A stretch of 64,000 nucleotides of DNA, from positions 35,161,796-35,225,795 of the forward strand of contig OY997642.1 of NCBI GenBank assembly GCA_963921795.1. The letters are read 5' to 3'. This document shows, one piece after another, positions 24,924-36,136 of the stretch; within the stretch, counting starts at the first letter, position 1, and each line of letters begins with the position of its first letter. A program made the position numbers and the translations under genes. The notes under the pieces are model-generated. The model had not been told where the DNA came from. It was given only the letters and a program-made list of their open reading frames with translations, and ran no database searches. The stretch is from Nannobrachium achirus. Its lineage: Eukaryota > Chordata > Actinopteri > Myctophiformes > Myctophidae.

Positions 24924-25943
24924 ATGTTTTCCTGGGCGCTGCATCTGAAAAGAGGACCAGGACTATGTGATAATGCTGCAGCAGTTGCAGTGGAGCACAA
25001 GGTGTACTGCTTTACGAACTGGGTCAATGGTCAGATTGATGTGCATGTTTTCAACACAGTGACTTTGCACTGGAGGAAAGTAACAGTAACACCTGGAACA
25101 GGGGAACATCGCAGTGGCTACACAGCTGTGCTTATAGAAGATATCATCTACATCTGGGGTGGGAATGACTTAAAAAATAAAAAATATGTCTCTGTGCTTT
25201 GTGCGTTTGATGTGGACACCCACAGATGGTTCGAGCCCAGATGTTCTGGGACTGTTCCAAAGGCAAGGTGCCTCCACTCAGCCTGTGGCTTGGGGAAGGT
25301 CATCTTTATCCATGGAGGATGGACCCAGACTGCACGGACTAATGACATGTACAAGTTGGACACCACAACAATGGTCTGGTCTTTAATTAAAACCAGAGGC
25401 AGTAAACCACATACTGCTATTAATCACTCTGCCACTATCATCGGGACAAAGATGTTTGTATTATGGGGCTGGGCCTATGGGCAGATGTACCCCTACAACG
25501 ACATCAGAGTGTTTGACACAAAGACCAACAACTGGCGGAAAATCGATACCTCTGCACAGCTTCATCCAGAAGGACGCTTGGATCATTCAGTCTTTGCCTA
25601 CAACGGAGAGCTGTACATATTTGGTGGTCGCAACGTGGACCAGACCTTCAGTGATCTGTGGAAATTCAATCCAGATACCATCTCCTGGAAGAAGGTTGAG
25701 CCCAAGGGGAAAGGACCGTCTAAGATGTCTGGGATGTGCTGTTGCATGGTGGGAGATCGTGTCATCCTCTTCAGAGGATTTGAAACACCTAAAGATCTGT
25801 ACATCCTAGATTTAGATCCTAGAGTTCCCAATCTGAAGACGTTATGCAAGCAAGCGGTCATTCAGTACAGTCTGGAACAGTCAGAACTCCCACATAACTT
25901 GAGGTGGGAGCTGGCACCCATGGTTGATTATGTCTGTAATTAA
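24924..25943 (+). CDS. intronless kelch protein, KLHDC3-like retrogene
   Basis: The 339-residue product aligns by eye along nearly all of KLHDC3 (about 382 residues). Shared landmarks include QIDVHVFN (37-44), CAFDVDTHRWFEPRCSGTVP (93-112), GRLDHSVFAYNGELYIFGG and DLWKFNP. The tail LKTLCKQAVIQYSLEQSELP (304-323) plus RWEL resembles the VHL-type BC-box/CUL2-box. KLHDC3 is known as a CUL2 ubiquitin-ligase receptor for C-terminal degrons, so this protein may still bind elongin B/C and CUL2. Kelch diglycines remain at 79-80, 131-132 and 234-235; the first blade has lost its GG, and the others read GW (181) and RG (284). Short loop deletions explain the smaller size. The parent gene has many introns and this copy has none, hence the retrocopy reading. 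The whole frame is open, arguing against a fresh pseudogene, but no poly-A tract or target duplication survives. Expression is unknown. Confidence 0.88.
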   Translation: MFSWALHLKRGPGLCDNAAAVAVEHKVYCFTNWVNGQIDVHVFNTVTLHWRKVTVTPGTGEHRSGYTAVLIEDIIYIWGGNDLKNKKYVSVLCAFDVDTHRWFEPRCSGTVPKARCLHSACGLGKVIFIHGGWTQTARTNDMYKLDTTTMVWSLIKTRGSKPHTAINHSATIIGTKMFVLWGWAYGQMYPYNDIRVFDTKTNNWRKIDTSAQLHPEGRLDHSVFAYNGELYIFGGRNVDQTFSDLWKFNPDTISWKKVEPKGKGPSKMSGMCCCMVGDRVILFRGFETPKDLYILDLDPRVPNLKTLCKQAVIQYSLEQSELPHNLRWELAPMVDYVCN

Positions 25944-26014
25944 ACCGTTAACACATTTACTAATTCATTGCCAATCATGTGTTTTCACAGATGTTTCTTT
26001 TTTCAATTATTTGA

Positions 26015-26200
26015 AAACATTAGTTACTAGTTACTTGATTATAATTACAAAACATACATTAACCACTTAAGCCCTATATACATTTATATATTTATTTGAA
26101 AATAGCCGATCTACAAGCTCATAATGTTTCGTGATGTGACACATTGTGAGCTTGTATTTTTGCGAATTTCAAGATTTTAATACATTTGAAAACTTGCATC
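26015..26200 (+). mobile_element. fragment of CAGTGGTGGAAAGT-family MITE downstream of the kelch gene
   Basis: The interior sequence TTACAAAACATACATTAACC and a shared palindrome at about 26098-26156 match the family, but both termini are missing. It lies 70-260 bases after the stop codon, where a 3' UTR would be. No AATAAA was found between the stop and this fragment. Confidence 0.6.
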
Positions 26201-27471
26201 TGAAGGAATATATAAGGAGTAAGGACCTCTTCTGGAGCAGTACACAAGTGCAGATCCTGTGCACTTTGCCACACCTCTGCCACTCAGAAACAAACCCTTC
26301 TCGCCAACCCACTTGAGCAGAGAAGTGGTGTGAGTGTGCCACACGTGTACATTATTATGCGTAGACACGCACACACACACACACACACACTCACACACAC
26401 ACACACACGTGCGCTGCCCTGGATGCATCCTTCAGCTCACACTTACTGGAAGGGGAAGTTAGGCCTTGAAGCTGTCGTATGACATCAGGCGCAGAAAGAG
26501 CGACACCATTTATCACTGGCCACCAAACATGAAGACAATCATAACATCCTGACAGGAAAATCTTGTGGAAAATATTCAGATGGGGGCTATCATAAAAAAG
26601 AAAAAAACTAAGAAAAACAATTTGTCTTCTTTGGACAGTGGCCTACTCTACTTTGTGAATCATTTCACTCTTAAAATTATGCATACCAAATATAATTAGA
26701 GTATTAGAAGTATAAGAAGTTTTTGGTCAGATAGATGACCATGATTCGTAGGCCGAAAAGAATAGAATTAAGGTTGAAACAGTATTATTAGTGCATCATC
26801 AACATTACTATATGACAAACAACACCAAGGGAGATGAGCAACTCTTTCCAGGGAGCAGACACACGCAGGTCTAAAGGTTAGTCAGTGCCATTTCCTGTTT
26901 GAGCATGAGTGTCTCTGGCAACTTTCAGGAGAAGACCTGCTCTCACTTTTTACTCGCCCTATTGTGCTGGAGGTGAGAGTGGGCGCTTTTGTCTTATGTC
27001 AGGAGAGCATGGACGTCGGCCAAGCCTGTCCAAAAGGGCTTCCTCTTTTCACACCCGAGAGCACCTGCCCTCGCTGGAGCATGGCAGGGAACGCCACAGG
27101 GAGAACAATGGAGACGGGGCCTCTTTCCAAGACGCTCCTCGTCACCTGTTCCAGCGGCCGACTGCCCGCCACTCTCAAACATCCATTATAGGTCAGGCGT
27201 GGCGTATAGCTGCTCTCTCCAAACCCCAGCTCCTCTCAAGAGGGCACGCCCGTAATGAGCCTCATGCCAGTCTCGCGCTCACTTTTTCCTCTCCGCCATC
27301 TCTCCTCTTCCCCTCGGAGGTCAAGAGAAGGGGATATCCCAACAGGAAATGGCTGAGCTCTGAAGGAGGAACTCTTGAGGGGGAGCTTTTTTTTTTCTCT
27401 CTCTCTCTTTAGCCGTGATCCAGGGTACTATTGCTGTTATGTAATGGAAGACTTTTGGTGGCTATTTAGGG
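26201..27471. other. intergenic DNA, no gene seen
   Basis: An (AC)n array interrupted by CTC is at about 26369-26408. A GC-rich patch at 26900-27400 is open in several frames without resembling any protein. A T-rich run with CT repeats is at 27388-27411. Confidence 0.4.
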
Positions 27472-27894
27472 CATGGGTCTTCAACAGGGGGTCCGGGACC
27501 CCTAGGGGGTCCTCAGAGTTACTACAGGAGGTCCTCCAAGTCTTTGTGTGATAGAAACATTTTTTTTTATATTACCTGTAACCACTTGAACCCTAGTGTC
27601 CATATTCTGAAACTTTAGCCAAAAATAGCAGATCGGCTATTTTCGGCAAAGAAGCTTAGTGTAGAGGGGAAAAAGAGCAGCCTAAGTACAGAGTGAAAGG
27701 TCAAGTTTATTAAGTATTGACGGTTCAAGTGGTTAAATATCTGAAAACACAAATTGACATGAATCCAAAATACACTGATGATTGTGCTGTCAAACGATGA
27801 AACCATATGGAGTCTATGAACAGGTTGTGGGGGTCCCTGCTTCATCTCTCTCTGAACTAAGGGGTCCTTGGCCTGAACACGTTGAAGACCCCTG
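27472..27894 (+). mobile_element. hAT MITE, CAGGGGTCTTCAAC family, copy 2
   Basis: The termini CATGGGTCTTCAAC and GTTGAAGACCCCTG are flanked by a perfect duplication atttaggg (27464-27471 and 27895-27902). The shared palindrome has collapsed to its outer stems at 27618-27652 (CCAAAAATAGCAGATCGGCT), which removed the inner arms and loop. Confidence 0.93.
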
Positions 27895-28478
27895 ATTTAG
27901 GGGATATCAAAAGAGACTAAAACCTCTCCGGCTCCTCTCCCCCCTGGATGATCTCCCAACTACTTTTTAAAAGAAAGTTGGTGCTCGTCAGTGAAGTGAG
28001 CATTGTGTCTTATATTGCCATTGTGCATTGTGTCTTATATTGCCATTTTTTTCAGGAAGTCTCCGCAACGGTAGATTAGATGTGTCCTATCCGTCGGACT
28101 GTTGGCTCCCGCAAGCAGTCGCGAATTTTATGGGCATAGTTACGCGGGTTGTAAACCAAACGTCCAGGATAAAATTGTAAATCCTGAAAATCCGAACATG
28201 TCATACACATTGTCCACTCACCCAATAAAATGAAATAAGCTGTCCATCACTTCACACAGCATTACTGCAGCGAGGAGTGCAGAAATCCCCTTCTGGCTGG
28301 CTGGCTTTACAACAAGCCTAGTAAAACAGGATACATACAGTATCAAGTCCAGAGCACGTTATTGACATATACTGTACATATGACGAGCGAACGCAGAGGA
28401 CCCTTAAATAACCTACATGTGAGCCCCACCTGCTATGCAGCAGTCTCACCAAGCAGGGTGGGACAGCACTGCATAGAA

Positions 28479-28644
28479 CAGTGGTTCCCCTTAACTTTGA
28501 CAGTGTACAAATGGAACCAAATTGACCCCTTACGGTCCATTCGGTTCCATTTTGTACACTGTCAAAGTTACACATTGTAAGGGGCAATTTAGACCCCCAT
28601 AATGGAAACTAGAGAGTTCCTGAAATCCACTTTGAGAACCACTG
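28479..28644 (+). mobile_element. hAT MITE, CAGTGGTTCCCC family
   Basis: The termini CAGTGGTTCCCC and TTTGAGAACCACTG have flanks gcatagaa and gcatagat (seven of eight). An unrelated internal hairpin (AACTTTGACAGTGTACAAAT and complement) spans about 28493-28569. It shows that this superfamily can carry other palindromes. Confidence 0.85.
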
Positions 28645-29337
28645 GCATAGATAAACACAGGCCAAAACATCCAATGGATCCAATGTGTTGCTATGCAATT
28701 AGATTTTTGTAACATCTAATTTTACTTGCAGTCAACGTGCCCTGCTTCATGCTAGATATAAATCATACTGTATATCCTGACAATTCATAGCTTAAAAGTT
28801 TTTGCAAAATCATAGTTTGAAATAAGAAAACAATGCATTTTCTCCGTTTTAGCTCACACCAAGATACACATTTCACCATCGATGCATCCATAGACTGAAA
28901 TGGCCCACTTATAGTTAACCTGTTGATGCAGAGGGGGAAATTCACAGGATGATACTTTAGAGGTGCTGATGGGTTAACACTCCATAGGAAATGGCAGTGA
29001 GCGATAGGCTCAATTCCAAGCAATAATTTACTTTGTTTTACTGGCTCATCAATGCCCAGTGTGAAAGATTTATGGAATGATTTAGAGTCAACCTGCCCCT
29101 AAATCACCTTGCCAAATGAAATAGCAACCTCAAATAACCCCAGATAAATGTCCCATGTTCCCAAAAATATTGTCAGTTGTGCCAAAGTGTGGGCTTGGCA
29201 TTGATGGCACTTATCATACAATAATGCATTAACAGCAGACCGGTGTATTCCTACCTCACTTAATTCTGTTATGATCCGGTGCTTGCTTCTCTATCTTCGC
29301 CGGGGTAACACTGTGGAGTATACATGTATATCGTCAC
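28645..29337. other. intergenic DNA, no gene seen
   Basis: Nothing coding or repetitive was recognised in this stretch. Confidence 0.4.
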
Positions 29338-29597
29338 TGTCAGGCAAAAACCTCGTATCTCCAAGTTTCAAATGTATGTTTTTTTTTTTTTAAATCGCAA
29401 GTAAAGCCCTGCTTCATCATACGAGGCTGTCGCACAAAAGTAGTGAAAACAGCAGATCTAGCACACAACGCCTCATGGTGCGAGGCGTTGTGTGCTTGTA
29501 GATCGGCTGTTTTCACTAGTTTAACTCATTTTTAAAATGATAAATGCAAAACGATCGGTTTTGGACATACAAGGTTTCCACCCGACAACGACGATAT
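29338..29597 (-). mobile_element. TA-type MITE, ATATCGTC family, near-complete copy
   Basis: It runs from ATATCGTCACTGTCAGGC to GTTTCCACCCGACAACGACG followed by ATAT. TATA sits at both edges, consistent with a TA target of mariner type. The palindrome at 29443-29521 has the family version (AACAGC...GCACACAACGCC and complement GGCGTTGTGTGC). Confidence 0.82.
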
Positions 29598-30435
29598 AGA
29601 GCACTAAGAGATAAACTGAACATTAAAGGACATCAGACATGCACACCGATGCGCACGTGAACACATACACACACAACCTCCACCCCACCCGTTAGCATTC
29701 CAACCCCTAGCTTGGGTGCAAGAAATGATTTAGCTTTCTTCCTCTTGATAAATGCATACCTTCACTAGTCAAATGAAGGGGTGCTGGGCAGGAAATATGA
29801 GGCACCTGAAGCAGTGAAACCGAAGGAAGGCGGTCGTGGCGATACCTCACGCAGCACCTCGTACGTCTGTGCGGATGTGCAGACAGATAAATCTCTTTTT
29901 TTATGGCATCTCCGTCATCGAGAGCAGGAGATAGAGCGCTCACTGCCGTGGTGATGACTGCAAACCCCTATCGCTGCGCTGCACAGAGGCCTGGGGTATC
30001 GGCAGTTACGCTTGACTGTCTGACCCCTTTTATTCACCGAGGCCAGATATGAAAGGGCTTCATGTGATAGTAAGGAATATCGCCTTTTTCTGTTGAAATG
30101 GGGTGTTACCGTGTGGGCCTTTTATGAAATATGTAAAGCGCATGGACACACCATTTTCTGTATAAGGGTAAGAGTGCCTGACAATGAAGTTGTGTCGGGT
30201 TCAATGGGCGTCAATGCTGGGACGAGCTACGGTGAAACAGTCCAGACATTGGGGCTCACTGTCCGATGGAGAAGGCATAATTTTTAAGCAGACAGAAGAA
30301 GATAAGATCATACAGAACACTTAGAACATGATTGATTCTGAACTGACTGAGGTCAACGGTCACAGAGGGGGAAAGAAGAGGAGAGAAACCTGGCACTCAA
30401 GCTCCATACAGACAGACACCTCTGGAGATTGTGGG
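29598..30435. other. intergenic DNA, no gene seen
   Basis: No coding region or recognised element lies in this stretch. Confidence 0.4.
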
Positions 30436-30917
30436 CAGGGGTGTCGCACCAAATTCTGGGCCCTGGGTAAAATAGCAGATATACAAGCTCACAGCGCGGC
30501 ACCGAGTGCCGGGCTGCGAGCTTGTAGATCTGCTATTTTTGAAAAATCGTGAACATTTGTGCAAGTCTTTGAATATTTCAAATCCTTCTATGTTTTTTTT
30601 TGTTGAAAAACCTATGTTTCTATGTCAGGGGTGCTCAAACTTTTTCATGTGAAGGACCCCCAAAATGATATGTATTTGACCATGGACCTTCGCTTAAAAA
30701 ATTCATGTATTCAAAGATTTGCACACATTTTCACGACTTTTCAAAAATAGCAGATCTACAAGCTCACAGTGCTGCACTCAGTGCCGCGCTGTGGGCTTGT
30801 AGATATGCTATTTTTCAATAGCTAAAGTATATAAAATAATTAAGGCCCCTCCACCTTGGGCCCTAGTAACTCAGTACCACTCCCCCCACTCCCCCCCCCC
30901 CCCTTGTGACGCCCCTG
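30436..30917 (-). mobile_element. composite hAT element, CAGGGGCGTCAC ends, perfect target duplication
   Basis: The ends are CAGGGGTGTCGCACC and GTGACGCCCCTG, flanked by a perfect 8-bp duplication attgtggg (30428-30435 and 30918-30925). Two shared palindromes (about 30471-30545 and 30740-30822) bracket a segment that contains an end of another hAT family (CAGGGGTGCTCAAAC at 30626). A 13-base C run is at 30891-30903. Because one clean duplication surrounds the whole, the composite moved as a single unit. Orientation is opposite to the copy at 22468. Confidence 0.93.
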
Positions 30918-31131
30918 ATTGTGGGTGATCGCCAACAAACCACAGAAAATCTGCACGACAACTCTCATCTCAATTTCTTGTGAGTAATGACTTGTGAATC
31001 ATGTGGTTACATTTTTCAAATGAAAGTTGGCCTATCAGGAAAGGAAGTGGTATGGAATACCAGCCGCCAATGTGCTTGGATGTTCTTTCTGATGTGGTAC
31101 AGTATGTACGACTTAGCTGTTTTAACCACAT

Positions 31132-31320
31132 GAAGCCTGGTATCTCCATTCTGGAAATGTCATAATAGGTGAACATTCGCAAAAAATATCAAATCTCAAT
31201 GTGAGCTTGTAGAGCGGCTATATTTGCCTAAGAGATTTGGTAAAGAGGGAAAAAACTAGGTTGACCAAATATAGATCTCTGCAATCCGGTCAACTAAGTA
31301 CGAAGGGTTTAAGTGGTCAA
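31132..31320. mobile_element. TTAA-flanked MITE (CCACTT family), copy 2
   Basis: It runs from TTAACCACATGAAGCC to GGGTTTAAGTGGTCAA. The shared palindrome survives mainly as its right arm (TGTGAGCTTGTAGAGCGGCT) at about 31189-31218. Confidence 0.65.
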
Positions 31321-31636
31321 ACAATAAAGTAACCTATTGTATTGTGATTTGTATGAAGTCACAGTAAAATACTCACCTCATGACGGTGGAATATGGCTGA
31401 CATTTGTCACTGTCCTCTACTGTGTGAAAGAGGTGAATCACTAGTTCAGAGTACGTGAAGGGGAAAGGAACTTCTCCAATGATTTCCTAATAGCTCCAGG
31501 CGTGCTCCAACCACAAGGCTGTCTGTCAGCAGCAGCCTACAGTTTGTACCTCCAGGGCAACGGTGAACGTGTAGATAGTGTCATTCAGTTTACCTGCCAC
31601 GGTGACAGCTCTACCAGGGATCTCCACCTAATACTG

Positions 31637-31684
<48 letters not shown>

Positions 31685-31703
31685 CACTGTGCATGCGTGT
31701 GTG

Positions 31704-31735
<32 letters not shown>

Positions 31736-33279
31736 TGCGTGAATGAAAACAAACATACCTAATGGGTTTTGGAGGTCGTTTTCAACTCACCAGTTTTATA
31801 TATCCATTCTAAACGAACTGAAAGACTTTCATACATAAAAAAAAAAATTAGAATTTTAATATTACATAAAATTCACTGTTCAACCTCTCAAAAGTATACA
31901 GGATTCTATGTACAGTATTCTTTCAAACGATGACGATCTACCCTTCAATTATCCTCAATCTGTTGTTTTAGTTGTGTGCTATTAATTAATTTCCTAGACC
32001 TAGATGTACTCTTCTTTTTGGAATCAAAGTACTTCAAGCTCTAAGACAACAAAACGTGATTTTAACTATTTGATTTCAAAGATAAAACAGCTCAGGGTGA
32101 AAACATGCAGCCATATAAAGATGTAGAGATAATGGGGAGGCATTTTTCAACAGGTAAAATGTCTGTACCAGTAGATGTGCTCCAAGCCACTCATCAATCA
32201 AAACAAATTAGATCAGCAACTTTTCCAAGCCTGATGAAATATGTTTGGCGCTCGCAAAACTGAATATTTCACCTCTTCGCTTGTCAGTGATCATTTGATG
32301 AATAGAGTACGATTATAAACCGCTGGCAGTTTAGCCATACATAAAACTGTGTGTTTTGACAGGTATTGACAAGTGTTGGCAGTAAACAGTATACCGTAGC
32401 AAGAGAAAACACACAAAGCTGAACAAATGGATGATATAACAAGTCAATTATCAAGTCAAATAAATTAATGTTCATCACGGGGAAAAAGCAAGTCTAACCG
32501 CACAGAAAGCATGTACTGCAACAGAACAACAGGCGGGGAGGCTTTCACAATGTGTGAGCGGTGGTTGTAAAGCATTTGAGCCGAGGAGGAGATGATAGCA
32601 GGTCGCCCGCCTCGTCCACGGCAGCTGTCAGCCTTGGCTCGTGGTTCCCTTCTCTGGGTCAGAGGTCATCCAGCTGTGGCCCCTCCCCGTCCACCCCTGC
32701 TCCCCCCTGACACAGCAGATGTGGTCGGACCACCATGGCGAGGGCCTGACCAACATCTGGCTCTGATTACGGCCAGACAATCCAGCTTTATCAGCTCTAT
32801 CCACCTCGCTGAGCCTGCTCCACTCCGCTCTCCCTGGAGGTGCCCTCTGACGCTTTCTCAACTCACCAGCCCCGGCTTCACCACATGATTAATATCTGAG
32901 TCACTGATACTTTGAAGTCCTATTTCAGTTTGACTATATCACCTGTAGTGACTTGGTAACGTGCAATTCTGTGCAGCAGAACATCATTTCTTACATCTCA
33001 TTGCATGGAGAACTACCAAACCTCCCTCGACTTTCTTTTTTTCCTTCTAAATTTTTATCCCAAGATTTTGTAACCCATTTTTCACCCAGCAAGTGCCAAT
33101 TGCCTAAGATGTAATCCTGGGCGCTACTCTCCCTCTGCCAACCTGGGGAGAGCCCCGAACTGAGCATGATGAGAGAGCAGGCCAATTCTTATCAACTGAC
33201 AGGGGGGAGTTTCTCAGGTAGGACATAGCGTGTGGAAGGAACACGTTCTTCCAACCAGTTTCTTTCCCCTTCATCAAGC
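31321..33279. other. intergenic DNA, no gene seen
   Basis: It contains (GT)n plus (GTGC)n arrays at 31639-31741. The repeat-free stretch at about 32100-32300 has conserved-element texture. A GC-rich patch at 32590-32880 is open but matches no protein I know. Confidence 0.4.
31639..31741. repeat. (GT)n and (GTGC)n microsatellites
   Basis: (GT)n lies at about 31641-31682 and a second GT run passes into GTGC units at about 31697-31741. Confidence 0.95.
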
Positions 33280-33524
33280 GCCCCGGCTGACCAGGGGAAG
33301 GCAGTATAGAGACCAGGATTACAAATTCATTTTTTTTAGGGTACCTATGCTAGGGGACACAGGGAGAACATGTAAACTCTACACAGAAAGGCACTTTCGC
33401 CAACCCCACCTGTAGGGTATGGGCACTGATGATGTGGAGGAGAGAACACGCCCCCAGCATCCCCGGCAGGAACCGAACCTAGGACCTTAGCTGTGAGGCG
33501 ACAGCGCTACCGACTTCGCCACTG
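33280..33524 (-). mobile_element. V-SINE-type tRNA-derived SINE
   Basis: On the minus strand the head reads CAGTGGCGAAGTCGGTAGCG, then GCTGTCGCCTCACAGC and a B-box-like GGTTCGGTTCC. The conserved V-SINE core follows (TTTCTGTGTAGAGTTTACAT). This order matches the DANA/HE1-like superfamily of fish. It has diverged by many substitutions, so it is old. The far end is approximate. Confidence 0.75.
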
Positions 33525-33868
33525 TTTCTGAGAGACTTTCTTCTTGAGGGACAGTGATAAATCCTTGCTTGTCAAACACATAATAGTGACACTGTAATAC
33601 CCACAACACAGACAACGTTCCTGAGGGGACTGGCAATGCTACATCAGGTGGTGCCTACCGACAGTACAGTGTGTCTGCATGCATATTAAAGTGCATGTCT
33701 AAATGTGTTTATGTTTATGTGAAGATGAATGTGCAACGTGTAACTAAAACGCTTTGATCCACTGGAACACAGATTCCTTTTTTTTTCTTTTTTTCCTGAA
33801 AAGTAACGGTTTTGGAAATACAAGGTTTCCACCCAACAGCAATATTATGCTTGCACAATTACCCAATC

Positions 33869-34096
33869 ATATCGTTGTTGTCGGGTGGAAACCTTGTATG
33901 TCCAAAACCGTTCGTTTTGTATTTATAATTTAAAAAATGATTTGTGCGAGGCGTTGTGTGCTTGTAGATCAGCTATTTTCACTACAGGTAGTTTTGTCCG
34001 ACAGTCTTGTATGATGAAGCAGGGCTTTACTTTACGAAAAAAACGTACAAGTTTGAAACTTGGAGATACAAGGTTTCTGCCCGACAGTGACAATAT
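33869..34096 (+). mobile_element. TA-type MITE, ATATCGTC family, with half palindrome
   Basis: It begins ATATCGTTGTTGTCGGGTGG and ends TTTCTGCCCGACAGTGACAA. Only the right arm of the palindrome remains at about 33947-33980 (GCGTTGTGTGCTTGTAGATC). A detached, inverted terminus of the same family is at about 33810-33847. Confidence 0.78.
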
Positions 34097-34729
34097 AATT
34101 GTTCAGAGCTATGCACACACCTCAGGGCTTTTTCCTTTTCTCGTTCATGTGATCTGGATGAGAAATATGTAACACTTGCAGAAAGAAATCCCAACATCTA
34201 TAAACAGCAGAGTTAGAGGGAGAATTACATCGCAGGCGAGGATAACTCAATGCAGTTTATTTTCCCAGAGTGCCTTTCCTGTAAACCCCACCCCATTCGT
34301 CCAACGAAATCCCCAGAACCCTGAGACCCTCCGCTCCTGTGGTTACATTGGGATATCTCAGATCCCTTCAAACAAACAGGTGACCAGTGAGACAGACCCC
34401 CGCACATCAGGACATATTAAAGGGCAATTCCCTGCAATATCAACATTGAAGTCATTTACCAGATCGAGGCATAGCTGATTAAGTCTCCCTATGTGACTAG
34501 TCCTTTTATAATGTGTTTATTTTGCACTCTCTTAATGCTCTGTGTCTTGATGTCTCAATCCTTAATGTTTTATGTGAAGCACTTAGTGTATGTGAATTGC
34601 CTTACTGATTAAATGTGCTTTACAAATAAACATTGTACTTGCCTTGTGTTGCCAGCGTGATCTCTGCCTAGAAACAGAGGCAGTGGATTGAGTGACTTGA
34701 CCGTGGTAAACATCATAATGATGCATGAC
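34097..34729. other. intergenic DNA with a retroposon-like tail
   Basis: No gene was seen. The text GTGAAGCACTTAGTG followed by GTGCTTTACAAATAAAC at about 34575-34631 resembles a widespread fish retroposon 3' tail. Assignment is weak. Confidence 0.35.
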
Positions 34730-35231
34730 CTCCAAGTAAAAGTCTTGTATTCAAAATGTACTTGAGTACAAACATCAAACTACACTTAAAGTAACAAAAG
34801 TGAAAATAGCAGATCTACCGGTACAAGCTCAAAACGTGTTGCATTGTGAACTTGTAGATCAGCTAGCCATTAGCCAATTTACAGTAGGGCTGATGTGTTT
34901 TTTTTATTAATAATCAAAATCTACAAAGTAACTTGTAACTTACGTTTTTAAATAAATGCAGTGGAGTAAAAAATACAATATTTTCCTTTGAGATGTGGAA
35001 CAACAGAAAGCTTCCATTGTAAAGGGATTTTGTGTTCATCGGTTTTCGATTATTGTTTGGACTCAATGTTTTATAAATGTGTGTCAATAAAGTAACTAAG
35101 TAACTTACTAACTAGTGGAGTAGAAGTAAAAGTATTGAAAATGGGAAAATCAACAGTAAAGTAAAATACACCTCAAAAGTGTTACTTAAGTACAGTACTT
35201 GAGTAATGTACTTAGTTACTTTACACCACTG
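34730..35231 (-). mobile_element. CAGTGGTGGAAAGT-family MITE, 5' truncated, inverted
   Basis: The right edge TTAGTTACTTTACACCACTG is the family terminus in reverse, while the left terminus is missing. A palindrome with a small insertion in one arm (TACCGGTACAAGC) is at 34802-34868. Confidence 0.65.
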
Positions 35232-35460
35232 CATGGGACTGCCATGGGGGAGACGGCATCGTCTGTACTCGCTCCACAACCATAACAACCCTTTTCTGGG
35301 CCATAATTCTATGTCATAATTGTATTACATGCTATATTATTAAAATGGCCTAATGGGTGGTGGGGTTGATGGGTCGGTGGACCTCTGCACATAATATGGA
35401 GTCAAATGCACATTGGCCTCCCGTCAGCACTGATGTCAGACACAACAGAAACCAAATACA
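35232..35460. other. short intergenic gap
   Basis: Nothing was recognised. Confidence 0.4.
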
Positions 35461-36136
35461 ACATAACGTCACTGTCAGGCAGAAACCTTGTACTTTATCT
35501 CCAAGTTTCAAATGTGTACGTTTTTTCGCAAAGTAAAGCCCTGCTTTATCATAAAAGACTGTCGCACATAGGAATGGGACGATATGAAAATATCATATCA
35601 CGATTATTGTGACAAAAGAAATCGCGATTTACGATATTATCACATGAATCAAAATCCATTATTCTGGGGTGGAACATTTGCCAAAAAATAGCAGATCTAC
35701 AAGCTCAGATCCCAGATCTACAAGATCTCAGGTCTACAAGCTCACAACGCGTTGCGAAGCGTTGTGAACTTGTAGATCAGCTATTTTTTGGCAGATTTTT
35801 TTTGAAAGAGAGTGAAAAAAGACTGTATCAAGTACAATATTATAAGTACCTTTTACCAATTATAGAGGGTTTAAATGGTATCGGATATGCAGCTCGGCAA
35901 ATAAAAGGTGAATTGATCCCAGTGCATGACGTAGGACGATATCGCGACATATTAAATTTACACAATACGATTATCGTGAGTGTTTTTTATCACAATAAAC
36001 GATACTCTAGCTTATCGTCCCATCCCTAGTCGCACAACACTAGTGAAACCATCACTATTTTAAATCATGTTTAAAATGATAAATACAAAATGAACGGTTT
36101 TGGACATACAAGGTTTCCACCCGACAACAACGATAC
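35461..36136 (-). mobile_element. TA-type MITE, ATATCGTC family, interrupted by a hAT element
   Basis: The left part (CACTGTCAGGCAGAAACCTT) and the right part ending TTTCCACCCGACAACAACGA belong to one copy split by the element at 35569-36028. In the right part the palindrome has collapsed to CACTAGTGAAACCATCAC. Confidence 0.8.
35569..36028 (+). mobile_element. hAT-like MITE, TAGGGATGGGACGAT family, nested
   Basis: The termini TAGGAATGGGACGATA and TATCGTCCCATCCCTA are flanked by a perfect 8-bp duplication gtcgcaca (35561-35568 and 36029-36036) made from the host MITE. The order of events is therefore clear. The shared palindrome at about 35684-35797 has an expanded loop in which AGATCTACAAG-like text is repeated. 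Confidence 0.92.

Noticed and set aside
26909-27412. Forward frame of 167 codons
   Set aside because: Serine/arginine-rich translation with no domain, overlapped by other open frames in the same GC-rich patch.
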